From: Crocinitomix catalasitica ATCC 23190
GTDB lineage: Bacteria; Bacteroidota; Bacteroidia; Flavobacteriales_D; Crocinitomicaceae
Assembly: GCF_000621625.1 (NCBI RefSeq)
Contig: NZ_JHXV01000026.1
Coordinates: 1 to 64,000, forward strand
Direction: 5' to 3'
Length of the DNA stretch: 64,000 nt
This document shows, one piece after another, positions 34,092 through 42,403 of this stretch; position 1 is the first letter of the stretch; each line of letters begins with the position of its first letter. The notes beneath the pieces were generated by a model. The model had not been told where the DNA came from and ran no database searches. It worked only from the letters and a program-made list of their open reading frames with translations. A program made the position numbers and the translations under genes.

Positions 34092-35735
34092 ATGAAAGTA
34101 TTCAAAACAATTGCCTTAGGCTTATTATTATTACCTACAATTACCCAAGCTCAAAATTCAAAAATCTCTTCCGATTATACGGTAACTTCAGGCGATCCTT
34201 ATCGCGTTGTTGATGCCCCAAGCAAAGAATATATATCCCACGAAAACGGATATGTATATATGGCAAAAATGAAAACTGAATTCGTGATTATTCAAAAATA
34301 CGATGTCAACGGAATGAAAGAAGTAACGAGAAACGAATATGATGATTTACCTAAATACGCTAAATTTCAAGAATTTATTCAGTTAAATAAACGTATCTTT
34401 TTAATTTACGAAGCGTTTAACAAGCCTGAAGATACATTTACACTTTACGCTAGAGAAATTAATACCGAAGACGGAACGCTTAACGAAGAACAAGCTTTGC
34501 TAACATCAAGTAGACCCGTAAAGAACTCAAACATACCTGTTGACATGTCTAATGTCAAAAGTCACAATGCTTTTACTGGGCAAGGTTATAAATTTTTAGT
34601 CGAAAAATCTCAAGACGAATCTAAAATACTTGTTCATTATACGTTACAGCAAATTTCAAAAAGAGATGCGCAAAATTATGATGAAATTGGTTTTTATGCA
34701 TTTGATGCTTCATTGAATAAATTATGGGGAACTGAAATTAAAATGCCATATACTGAAGCTGAAATGGATAATGTTTGTTACGCTATAACAAATAGTGGTG
34801 AGGCTAAAATGATTATAAATAATAAAATTTCAAATAATTATGAATTGTTTTCAGTCAATAAATCAGAAGAATTAAATATAGTCGACTTAAATTTATCAAC
34901 TGATCGCTTGGTAAGAGAATTTAGACTAAGAGAAGATCCTAATGGAAATCTAATTGGTGCTGGATTCTATGCGAATGGAATTGAATATAAAGCGAATGCT
35001 TTCGCGAGAGGGACAATTTCATTTAATATTAATGGTTTACTATATTTTTCTATTTCAAATGAAGGAGAATTACTAGAAAATAAAACATTCGATTTTACAG
35101 AAGAATTTATCCAACAAAACCTAAGTAAAGGTCAGAAAAAAGCTGTCGCAAAAAGAGAAGAAAAAGGCAAAGCAGGTATTTCAGATTTAAATTTAACGGA
35201 TTACATCATTAAGGATGATGGTTCGGTATATTGTATAGGCGAGGTTCAATTTATTGAAATCAATTCAACATATAGCTCTACAGGTAGTTCTAGAAATAGT
35301 AAAACGTATCGCTACCGAAACATAGTAACAATGAAAATCAATTCAGATGGTGAATTGGTATGGATTAAAAAATTGCCAAAAAATCAATCTGGTAGTGTTC
35401 GATTGGGGCAAATGAGTTTCTCGTACATGGAAACAAAAAATGCTGATTATGTAGCCTTTGTTGATAATCTTAAAAATATCGATTTAGATTCTGAAGGAGG
35501 CGTTCCTGCACAACATAAAAACGGAGCTGGTGGTTTCTTAACAACATATAAAATTGATCATGAAACGGGAGCCTTAGAAAAGCATACTTTATTAGATTTG
35601 AAGGATGTTCCTGGTGGGCACAATGCATATCAGTTTAAAACTTCAAGAATTATAAACTGTGGTAACAATGATTTTTTATTAGAAATCTATATTAAAGGTA
35701 AAGAAGATACAATGGTTAAGTTCCACGTGAATTAA
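34092..35735 (+). CDS. Secreted protein of unknown function
   Basis: Encodes 547 residues with a signal peptide (FKTIALGLLLLPTITQAQ, about 1-21). The mature protein is rich in beta-strand-like segments (FVIIQKYDV, RIFLIYEAF, YKFLVEKSQ, KILVHYTL, YLYFSISNEG) and could be a propeller; no Asp-box, PD40 or T9SS tail was recognised. Residues about 340-360 are a lysine-rich helix (LSKGQKKAVAKREEKGKAG). Proteins of this general look (about 550 residues, signal peptide, no domain call) are common in Bacteroidota. It has its own strong terminator and a near-match promoter box (TAGTTTAG near 34062), so it seems to be a single-gene unit. No function is proposed. Confidence 0.75.
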   Translation: MKVFKTIALGLLLLPTITQAQNSKISSDYTVTSGDPYRVVDAPSKEYISHENGYVYMAKMKTEFVIIQKYDVNGMKEVTRNEYDDLPKYAKFQEFIQLNKRIFLIYEAFNKPEDTFTLYAREINTEDGTLNEEQALLTSSRPVKNSNIPVDMSNVKSHNAFTGQGYKFLVEKSQDESKILVHYTLQQISKRDAQNYDEIGFYAFDASLNKLWGTEIKMPYTEAEMDNVCYAITNSGEAKMIINNKISNNYELFSVNKSEELNIVDLNLSTDRLVREFRLREDPNGNLIGAGFYANGIEYKANAFARGTISFNINGLLYFSISNEGELLENKTFDFTEEFIQQNLSKGQKKAVAKREEKGKAGISDLNLTDYIIKDDGSVYCIGEVQFIEINSTYSSTGSSRNSKTYRYRNIVTMKINSDGELVWIKKLPKNQSGSVRLGQMSFSYMETKNADYVAFVDNLKNIDLDSEGGVPAQHKNGAGGFLTTYKIDHETGALEKHTLLDLKDVPGGHNAYQFKTSRIINCGNNDFLLEIYIKGKEDTMVKFHVN

Positions 35736-35754
35736 CATAAACTTTTTAAATATT

Positions 35755-35789
35755 AAAGCCGTGCTATTCAATATAGCACGGCTTTTTTT
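35755..35789 (+). terminator. Strong terminator after the 34092-35735 gene
   Basis: AGCCGTGCTAT(tcaat)ATAGCACGGCT, an 11-base perfect stem extended by an A/T-run, followed by seven or more T. It occupies the left part of the 307-base spacer before the PadR gene. Confidence 0.92.
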
Positions 35790-35972
35790 GTTCAATAATT
35801 CCAGTAATCTAGCATTAAATAGCCTCCTATTTGACCTGTTATTAACACTTATTAAAATATACCCCAAATTAATTCGGCTTATAAATAAATTAAAAAAACC
35901 ACCTTACAGAACTAACAATCAACCAGTTTAACAAGAAGAATAGTCTTTCATTGATACGGAAAACAATTATTA

Positions 35973-36000
35973 CATAGTACTTTGTATTGCATAGTACTAT
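35973..36000. promoter_or_regulatory. Candidate PadR operator: two CATAGTACT repeats, one in a 10-base palindrome
   Basis: CATAGTACT occurs at 35973-35981 and 35990-35998, 17 bases apart; the second sits in the perfect palindrome ATAGTACTAT (35991-36000). The repeats bracket the -33 TTG of the PadR promoter, the right place for autorepression. The palindrome itself is seen; its role as operator is inferred. Confidence 0.5.
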
Positions 36001-36017
36001 ATAATTACATATATTTG
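35987..36017 (+). promoter_or_regulatory. Promoter of the PadR-PspC operon
   Basis: TTG (35987-35989), 20-base spacer, TATATTTG (36010-36017): a full consensus match, 25 bases before the ATG at 36043. Confidence 0.75.
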
Positions 36018-36042
36018 CCCCGTCGATCATAAAAGTTAACAA

Positions 36043-36372
36043 ATGAAAGTAAGCAATACACAGGCTCAAATGAGAAAAGGAATTTTGGAATATTGTATTC
36101 TAAACATTCTTTCTCAAAAAGAAGCCTATCCTTCCGAAATAATTGAAACGCTTAAAAGTGCCAAATTAATAGTTGTTGAAGGCACACTCTATCCACTTTT
36201 AACACGACTTAAAAATGCCAATCTATTAGGTTATAAATGGGTTGAATCTACTTCTGGACCTCCTCGAAAATATTACGAAATAACCGAAGAAGGCAAAACA
36301 TTCTTAGAAGAACTCAAGCATACTTGGGTCGAATTACAAACTGCAGTGAATATCATTTCTAAAAACAAATAA
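36043..36372 (+). CDS. PadR-family transcriptional regulator
   Basis: Encodes 109 residues, the length of small (PadR-s2-type) members. A winged-helix domain is clear: KGILEYCILNILSQKEAYPSEII, the recognition helix and turn, VVEGTLYPLLTRLKNANLL (hallmark EGTLYPLL), then the wing GPPRKYYEITEEGKTFL. PadR proteins are dimeric repressors, often released by small ligands or stress. The downstream PspC-domain gene starts two bases after the stop, so it is the most likely target besides the operon itself. Pairing of PadR with PspC-domain membrane proteins is widespread in Bacteroidota and linked to envelope stress. A candidate operator lies in its promoter. Confidence 0.93.
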   Translation: MKVSNTQAQMRKGILEYCILNILSQKEAYPSEIIETLKSAKLIVVEGTLYPLLTRLKNANLLGYKWVESTSGPPRKYYEITEEGKTFLEELKHTWVELQTAVNIISKNK

Positions 36373-36373
36373 G

Positions 36374-37933
36374 ATGAATAAGACTTTAAATATTAACATC
36401 GCCGGATTGATCTTTAACATTGAAGAAAAGGCATACGAATCTTTAAAAAAATACTTGAACGCAATTCGAGACAAATTTTTAAATGAAGCTGAAAGAGATG
36501 AAATTCTAGCAGATATAGAGGCTCGTATTGCCGAATTATTTACAGAGAAAATATCTCCTAGTAAACAAGTAATCAATCCTTCTGATATAGATGAAATTAT
36601 TTCCATTCTAGGGAGGCCAGAAGATTTTATTGACGAAGAAGAAGATGAGTCAACTTCTTCGAAACGAGAAGAGAATTTCACAAAAGAAAACAAATCACGA
36701 CGCTTATACCGCGACAAAGACAATTCGACCGTTGCTGGTGTTTGTGAAGGACTAGGTTACTATTTTGGAATTGACCCTATCCTGTTTAAAATATTATTTG
36801 TCTTTCTTGCCATTGCAGGCGGATCAGGTGTTCTCTTATATATAATATTAATTATAGTAGTCCCTGAAGCTAAAACAACTTCTGAAAAGTTAGAAATGCG
36901 CGGAGAACCCGTTAATCTAGAGAATATTAAATCACACATAACCAATATTAAAGACAACATTACGAATACAGCTAAAAAGGCCGACTTAAAAAACAATATC
37001 CATAGATCTGTTTCTAATGTTGCTCATTCAGGTAGTAAAGTGGTCCATATTATCTCCCAAATTATTGGATTCGGTTTAACTGTTGGTAGCCTTTTCGCTT
37101 TAGCAATCCTCTCAATCATTTATTTGGGCAATAGTAACCTTATTCCATTTTTTGACAGTGATTTCATCCCGAATATTTATACATTAATTGATACCATTAG
37201 TGTTGGTTCTACACATACAATGATAATCTACATTGCACTTATCATTTGTACCATCTTACCATTGGTTGGTTTACTCATGGCTGGTATAAAATTATTATTC
37301 ACGTTAAGAGGTAAATATCAAGTGATTAGTAGAAGCGGTTTAATAATATGGGTGCTCGCTGTAATTACGTTATTCTTTTGTGGAAGCCAAGTTGGTATTC
37401 AATTAACAAGTCACAGTTCTGTTGAAAAAAACTATTTAGTTAGCGCTGACAGCATTGATGTTCTGCAAATTAATGTTATGGACGATCCTTATTTTTCTAA
37501 TTATTTGAATTTCGATGAAGTTTTTGATCCCAGTCAATTAATGAAAATAGAAGACGATAATATCAAATTAGGTATGGCAAAAATTGTCTTACGTCAAAGT
37601 AATGATTCTTCAAACTTTAGAATTAATTTGATAAAAGAAAGCAACGGAAAATCTTTAAAGACAGCAACACAAAATGCTGAAAATTTTAGCTATAATATGC
37701 ATGTACAAGGAAACGAATTATCAATCGCTCCTTACTATTCCATTCCTAGAGCAGACAAAATTAGATTGCAACATCCCGTTATCGAAGTGTATGTACCTGT
37801 TGGAAAAAAAATAAAACTAGGCAAAAACATCAATCGAATGCATATCAAAATGTCGAATATTTATAGTAAGAATGATAAAGATTTAGCAAATACTATTTGG
37901 CTTTCAACAGTTGACGGTTTTTACCCGCAATAA
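36374..37933 (+). CDS. PspC-domain membrane protein with LiaF-like C-terminal region
   Basis: Encodes 519 residues. The N-terminal 85 residues form a helical domain typical of PadR-linked PspC proteins (IAGLIFNIEEKAYESLKKYL..DEIISILGRPEDFI). The PspC domain (about 112-175) has RRLYRDKDNSTVAGVCEGLG followed by YFGIDPILFKILFVFLAIAGGSGVLLYIILIIVVPE. Three further membrane helices lie at about 230-255, 283-305 and 325-345. The C-terminal 170 residues, outside the last helix, are a beta-rich domain with no signal, possibly similar to the adhesin-like/LiaF region. Role by family: sensing or damping envelope stress. It ends two bases from the stop of the convergent protease gene. Confidence 0.88.
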   Translation: MNKTLNINIAGLIFNIEEKAYESLKKYLNAIRDKFLNEAERDEILADIEARIAELFTEKISPSKQVINPSDIDEIISILGRPEDFIDEEEDESTSSKREENFTKENKSRRLYRDKDNSTVAGVCEGLGYYFGIDPILFKILFVFLAIAGGSGVLLYIILIIVVPEAKTTSEKLEMRGEPVNLENIKSHITNIKDNITNTAKKADLKNNIHRSVSNVAHSGSKVVHIISQIIGFGLTVGSLFALAILSIIYLGNSNLIPFFDSDFIPNIYTLIDTISVGSTHTMIIYIALIICTILPLVGLLMAGIKLLFTLRGKYQVISRSGLIIWVLAVITLFFCGSQVGIQLTSHSSVEKNYLVSADSIDVLQINVMDDPYFSNYLNFDEVFDPSQLMKIEDDNIKLGMAKIVLRQSNDSSNFRINLIKESNGKSLKTATQNAENFSYNMHVQGNELSIAPYYSIPRADKIRLQHPVIEVYVPVGKKIKLGKNINRMHIKMSNIYSKNDKDLANTIWLSTVDGFYPQ

Positions 37934-37935
37934 GT

Positions 37936-39045
37936 CTAAACATTTTCACTCATTATCACACCAAATTGGTCAACCAAAACGTCATCATAATAATCTGCTT
38001 TTTTAAATAGGGTGTCAAAAACCTCACGCGCTATTTCTACATTAAAATCTTGGCTGTGAATGATAGACCCAAGAATAATATTTTGTCTACTTACAGAAAA
38101 TGAAATCCCTTGCAGGCTATTATTTTCAGAAAGTAAAAAAGTATAAAGCTCTTTAATTTGACGCTTTGGTAGACCTCCTAAAGTAGCATCAGCATAGATA
38201 AAACCATTCTTTTTATTTATGCTGATTTTAATGAGTGCACTTCCTTCTTTTATATCCCACATGGTCTGCCCTACCCTTGCTAGCTTTACATCTTTCCCAA
38301 GATCTTGTAGAACTTGCTCGATTTTATCAGCAATACCTTCAGGAGCATATGGCACAGGCTTAAATTCTTTTATATCAAACTTATTACCGCAATGAGAACA
38401 GTAATTATCTTGCAGGGTGTCTTCTGTTACAATATTCGTGCATGAAGTACATTTAGCAGCTCTTTTTCCATCGGCGGTGGATTTATACTCTTTAATCAGT
38501 TCATCCATTTTTCCTGCTGGTAAAGCGAAACCTAAACTCTCACCTTCTTTATAAATAAATGTATTAATCCCTGCCAATTCACCATTTTCATTCACCAATG
38601 GCCCTCCACTATTCCCTGGATTTATTGCCGCATCAACTTGAATATAGTCAACGTCATTAAAATCTCTTAATGCTTTTGAAACAATTCCTCTGGTTGCTGT
38701 AAAACTTAAACCTAAAGGATGCCCAATTGCTAAAATTTCATCTCCAGCCTCAACTGGCAATTTATTGATTTCAATATTTGTTGAACTCTGAACAGCTGCG
38801 GGTATTTTCAAAAATGCAATATCATTTTTTGCATCTGTATATAAGACTTCAGTAAGGGTCTTATTAAAGTTTTCACCTCTAATTACAACCTCACTATTCC
38901 CTTGTACAACATGTCGGTTGGTAACAATGATTTCATGTCCTCTCATAATAAATCCACTACCCGAAGCAAATGGAGTATGTATTTGTACAACTACGTCTTT
39001 ATATCTGTTTATAATCTCTTTCATGGGGTTAGAATTATTTAACAT
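37936..39045 (-). CDS. Cytoplasmic trypsin-like (Deg/HtrA-type) serine protease with zinc ribbon and YbjN/CesT-like tail
   Basis: Encodes 369 residues. The ATG at 39045 overlaps the upstream gene by 11 bases; an ATG at 39024 is an alternative. There is no signal peptide or membrane helix, unlike normal HtrA proteins. The protease domain (about 10-185) has a full triad: His45 (VTNRHVV), Asp75 (KNDIAFLK) and Ser146 (INPGNSGGPL). No PDZ domain follows. Instead a zinc ribbon uses Cys199, 202, 216 and 219 (CTSC..CSHC), and residues about 235-365 form an alpha/beta domain resembling the YbjN/type-III-chaperone fold, ending KKADYYDDVLVDQF. The protein encoded upstream has a closely similar segment. 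Substrates and function are unknown. Confidence 0.88.
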   Translation of the reverse strand: MLNNSNPMKEIINRYKDVVVQIHTPFASGSGFIMRGHEIIVTNRHVVQGNSEVVIRGENFNKTLTEVLYTDAKNDIAFLKIPAAVQSSTNIEINKLPVEAGDEILAIGHPLGLSFTATRGIVSKALRDFNDVDYIQVDAAINPGNSGGPLVNENGELAGINTFIYKEGESLGFALPAGKMDELIKEYKSTADGKRAAKCTSCTNIVTEDTLQDNYCSHCGNKFDIKEFKPVPYAPEGIADKIEQVLQDLGKDVKLARVGQTMWDIKEGSALIKISINKKNGFIYADATLGGLPKRQIKELYTFLLSENNSLQGISFSVSRQNIILGSIIHSQDFNVEIAREVFDTLFKKADYYDDVLVDQFGVIMSENV

Positions 39046-40390
39046 TTAAATCAACAATCTCTAAAGCTGCCGCTAAGCTGTCTAAAAATTGAATTTTGTT
39101 GGTAAATTTTAAACTTGCAGGATGAATACTAAACTTTGGGTGCGTTATTCGGGCCTCCATTTCTATTGCATTTATTATATTGATAATAGTTTGCGCTTTT
39201 AATTTACCACTTTCATCTATAAGAGCTACTTCACTACCCATCGCTATATAATAATCATGATTAAGTACCATCATTGCCAAATTGAACGTCTCCTCAAGTG
39301 GTTTGATCATTCGATAATTAAAAAGCGTATAAGCAAATATATAACCATACATTTCTTCAATTCCGGTTGTGTGCTGCTTATCAAGATAACCATGAATTTT
39401 TTTTCGCTCGTTATGAATCATATCTCGTACAACCTTGTAGTCAACAATATTATTTAGACTAAATGTCGCATGAACATCATAAAACCCAGCTTTAATCCTC
39501 TCTGTTGATGTTTTTAAAATTTCTTCAAAAAGTGCGATTACACCTTTATTTCTGGCTTGGGTAGAGTCATTATTTTTCGCGAAATACAATTGCTGTAATC
39601 GCTCTAATTTATTTGTTGTCGTTCCATGAGGAGTCAATAAATAATCAATTTTATAAGCCAAATACAATAATTGAAAAGAAATTTTACCCGCATCTTTCTC
39701 AAAATCTAATGCCTTTATTTTCTCTTTTTCAGCATTAATCCAGTTGATTAAAAATGAATACTTTTTATCCTGTAATTCTCTTGAAATTGGAATTTGATGG
39801 TCAATATCTATCGCTTCTAACGAAGAGAATTCATCCAATAATAAGTCGTCATATAAATCGGCTTTCTTCGCTAATTCCTGAAAAGCATAATAAAATTTAT
39901 TCGGCGTTCCATCAATCGCCTTCGAACTGCACTTCATTACTACAATATTATCTTCATCCACAGCAAACTTACTATAGAAAAGTGCATAATTAATTGACAT
40001 GAGCTTACTCATAACAGCGATATTCGGCTCGTTCATTCTAACCATTTTAACTTCACCTGTAAAACCGTTAGGTCCTGCCGTACCATTTATTTTTTTCGAT
40101 CCTTGAATCAATTCGAAATTTAACTCACCATTATTACTCTCCACTTTAATACTGTCAGAAGCTTCATCCTTCAGATATGCTAATAAATCTTTATACGATT
40201 CGTAATAATTTTTTGTATTGTATTTGGCAACAGAGCTGGTCCAATATTTTAGCTGTTCTTTAGAACGACTGCTTTCGGAGAACCTGCCAAAACTGATAGG
40301 TAACTGTGTAATATTCACCTTTTGATTAATAGTAGAACCTGTAACTTCAGCTGCAGATGATCCACCAAATAGTTTTTTAAAAAAAGACAT
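39035..40390 (-). CDS. Unknown protein with a YbjN/CesT-like domain, partner of the adjacent protease
   Basis: Encodes 451 residues and has no signal peptide or membrane helix, so it is cytoplasmic. The first 15 residues (MSFFKKLFGGSSAAE) form a short basic-aromatic helix that could touch membranes. Residues about 65-195 look like a YbjN/type-III-chaperone-type alpha/beta domain and end with KKADLYDDLLLDEF, nearly the same as the KKADYYDDVLVDQF tail of the protease encoded next. The C-terminal 250 residues are mainly helical with no recognised domain (FQLLYLAYKIDYLL, IFAYTLFNYRMIKPL, MEARITHPKFSIHPASLKF). It overlaps the protease gene by 11 bases, so the two are made together. A regulator, adaptor or substrate of the protease is a reasonable guess. 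Confidence 0.8.
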   Translation of the reverse strand: MSFFKKLFGGSSAAEVTGSTINQKVNITQLPISFGRFSESSRSKEQLKYWTSSVAKYNTKNYYESYKDLLAYLKDEASDSIKVESNNGELNFELIQGSKKINGTAGPNGFTGEVKMVRMNEPNIAVMSKLMSINYALFYSKFAVDEDNIVVMKCSSKAIDGTPNKFYYAFQELAKKADLYDDLLLDEFSSLEAIDIDHQIPISRELQDKKYSFLINWINAEKEKIKALDFEKDAGKISFQLLYLAYKIDYLLTPHGTTTNKLERLQQLYFAKNNDSTQARNKGVIALFEEILKTSTERIKAGFYDVHATFSLNNIVDYKVVRDMIHNERKKIHGYLDKQHTTGIEEMYGYIFAYTLFNYRMIKPLEETFNLAMMVLNHDYYIAMGSEVALIDESGKLKAQTIINIINAIEMEARITHPKFSIHPASLKFTNKIQFLDSLAAALEIVDLNVK

Positions 40391-40488
40391 AGACTTGATA
40401 TTTAGATGATTCTAATATACATAAATTACCTAATTCCAAACCTTTACATGAATTAAATAACAGTTATTAAAATATTTACCTTAAATTT

Positions 40489-41304
40489 TTAAGCTGTCAA
40501 AGCACTTAAAAAATCGTCTATTAATTTTGGATTATTATGCACAAATCGTTGCGCATCCTTTCTTAAATTTAAAATGTTTTTTGCCGTCGCATTCTGCATT
40601 GCGGCATTCGCAAAGATTAATTCAGGGTTCATTCGAAAATGTTTAATACTCCCTGCTTTATGCAATTCATTTAAGTGATTTAAATCTTGATTTGCAATTA
40701 TTTCTGCCGGATCATTTATTGGTAAGACACCTGTACCTAAACTCAAAATAATTAGGTCATCACTCTCTTGATATTTACTCAAACTGAGTCGAGAAGGATT
40801 TTTTGCTTTATAGAAACCATCAACATAAAAATCATCTTTAATTTTAACTGCTGGAAATAGACCAGGAAAAGCACAACTTGCTTTAACTGCTTCAGCCAAA
40901 ATTGTAGGATTACTTTGATTAAAGATTACGGGATTCAGAGACTCTTTTTCCGAAGCAATTATATTTAGATTGTCTAAGTTCTCCAGGTTGACCGTACCAA
41001 AATTTGCATCAATTAAATGTTGAAACGCTTTTGAAGGTGAATGATCAGCACCTTGTTGCACAGCAAATTTCGCTCTGAATTCGTATAAATCCAATATGTT
41101 TTGAACCGCATCATTAAAATCAGGCTCGTCTTGGACAACAATCCCACTAGAAATTAAAGCCCCTGTTGAAGTCCCCCACCAATCAGGATTAAAAGATCTT
41201 AAATCAGTAATAATTTTATTTTGAATAGCTCTTAAAAGAACCAAAGGAATTATACCTCTAATGCCGCCGCCATCTATCGATATAATAAACTTTTTAGTCC
41301 TCAT
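40489..41304 (-). CDS. Patatin-like phospholipase
   Basis: Encodes 271 residues. Patatin-type lipid acyl hydrolases use a Ser-Asp dyad: here the oxyanion motif DGGGIRG (11-17), nucleophile Ser46 in GTSTG (44-48), and Asp162 in the VDGFY motif. FPGLFPAVKI before it is also typical. There is no signal peptide, so the enzyme is cytoplasmic and probably acts on membrane phospholipids from inside; bacterial cytoplasmic patatins of this kind resemble those in plants and the CBASS effector CapV, but no nucleotide cyclase or related sensor is nearby. Its ATG overlaps the stop of the M23 peptidase gene (TAATG), so the two are translationally coupled. It is 98 bases upstream of the 39035-40390 gene. 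Confidence 0.9.
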   Translation of the reverse strand: MRTKKFIISIDGGGIRGIIPLVLLRAIQNKIITDLRSFNPDWWGTSTGALISSGIVVQDEPDFNDAVQNILDLYEFRAKFAVQQGADHSPSKAFQHLIDANFGTVNLENLDNLNIIASEKESLNPVIFNQSNPTILAEAVKASCAFPGLFPAVKIKDDFYVDGFYKAKNPSRLSLSKYQESDDLIILSLGTGVLPINDPAEIIANQDLNHLNELHKAGSIKHFRMNPELIFANAAMQNATAKNILNLRKDAQRFVHNNPKLIDDFLSALTA

Positions 41305-42248
41305 TATCTCAACTTTAAAACCTGTCCTATTTTAAGAACATCAGTCTCTTTTAAATTATTTAGTCTACACAATTTAGAAACGGTTGTACCATGACGTCGA
41401 GATATCGTCCAAAGACTTTCACCATAACGTACGCGATGCGATGATGCATTTGAAGTTGATCCGCCGCCATGATCATGCCCACTTGTTGAAATTGAGGATA
41501 CGCCACCAGGTGCAAATACTCCTGAATGTACAAACAAATTATCCTTCACATCCTTCTTATCAAAATCAAAAATAAATTCTGGATCAATAGGATTGTCATA
41601 AAACCTAACTTCAAAATGCAAATGCGAACCTGTTGAACGACCAGTATTTCCTCCCAATGCAATTGGCTCACCTGCTTTTACAAACTGATTTGGTACAACT
41701 AATAATTTAGAACAATGGCCATAATAAGTTTCAAGACCATTATAATGTCTTAGAATTACTAAATTTCCAAAACCATGGTCATGATATTGAGAATATCGAA
41801 CTTTTCCATTAAAAGCAGCATAAATTGTATCTCCCGTCTCCAGGTCAATATCTATACCATTATGTCTTCTTCCTCTACGGTAACCATATCTCGATGTTGT
41901 TAAACCATTAATTGGAATAGAGAAATCATTGTGTAAACTATCTAAAACACATAGCCAAATGGTATCTTTCAAATTGCTAAAATCATTCGTATTACAAGTA
42001 ATCACATCATCACACGTCCAATGTGATTTATAATTATAATTGGTATCTAAAGCTACCTGCTCATGAATTGAAACATTCATTACACCATCAAAATTAAGAT
42101 CAGAAAGATAACCCCATGTATGATTACTATAAATTAACATTGGACCATTTGGCGAATCAACGGTATCTATTACTGTATGGTAACTTTGTTGTGCCACAGC
42201 CGTGACTAACAGCTGAATAAAAACTACGCACAATCCTAATTTCTTCAT
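41304..42248 (-). CDS. M23-family peptidase with LysM domain
   Basis: Encodes 314 residues. Signal peptide about 1-20 (LGLCVVFIQLLVTAVAQ). The peptidase domain (about 115-240) has the zinc ligands of LytM/M23 endopeptidases: His129 and Asp133 (HNGIDID), and His209-x-His211 (GSHLHFEV), plus the typical TYYGHCSKLLVVPNQFVKAGE segment and GNTGRSTG. A C-terminal LysM domain (about 271-314, RVRYGESLWTISRRHGT..KIGQVLKL) binds peptidoglycan. It should cut peptide cross-links in the periplasmic wall. A Gly/Ser/His-rich linker joins the two. Its stop overlaps the patatin start, linking a wall hydrolase and a phospholipase in one operon. Confidence 0.92.
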   Translation of the reverse strand: MKKLGLCVVFIQLLVTAVAQQSYHTVIDTVDSPNGPMLIYSNHTWGYLSDLNFDGVMNVSIHEQVALDTNYNYKSHWTCDDVITCNTNDFSNLKDTIWLCVLDSLHNDFSIPINGLTTSRYGYRRGRRHNGIDIDLETGDTIYAAFNGKVRYSQYHDHGFGNLVILRHYNGLETYYGHCSKLLVVPNQFVKAGEPIALGGNTGRSTGSHLHFEVRFYDNPIDPEFIFDFDKKDVKDNLFVHSGVFAPGGVSSISTSGHDHGGGSTSNASSHRVRYGESLWTISRRHGTTVSKLCRLNNLKETDVLKIGQVLKLR

Positions 42249-42267
42249 AAACTCAAAATTCTGCTAG

Positions 42268-42301
42268 CAAAAATAACCTTTTTATCATAATAACTTAACA
42301 A
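42268..42301 (-). promoter_or_regulatory. Promoter of the M23-patatin operon
   Basis: Minus strand TTG (42301-42299), a 23-base spacer, TATTTTTG (42275-42268), 19 bases before the ATG at 42248. The spacer is at the long limit of the consensus. Confidence 0.55.
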
Positions 42302-42392
42302 TTCCGTCCGCTTAAAGGTTGAATATATCCGCTAAACCACTGGATGTAGCGCATAGAATTAACATACATTAGGCTAATAACAAAAAATGACG

Positions 42393-42400
42393 TACCTTTG
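42393..42400 (+). promoter_or_regulatory. -7 box for the DEAD-box helicase gene
   Basis: TACCTTTG matches TAnnTTTG, 122 bases before the ATG at 42523; no TTG at proper spacing. It predicts an unusually long leader. Confidence 0.55.
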
Positions 42401-42403
42401 CGC

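Noticed and set aside
36334-36723. A 129-codon minus-strand open frame, Ser-rich
   Set aside because: Antisense to the PadR/PspC genes and composed as expected for a shadow frame.
37936-42248. Patatin plus trypsin-like protease as a CBASS- or trypsin-based phage-defence island
   Set aside because: No nucleotide cyclase, STAND ATPase, TIR, HORMA or E1/E2-like gene and no mobile-element traces; base composition matches its neighbours.
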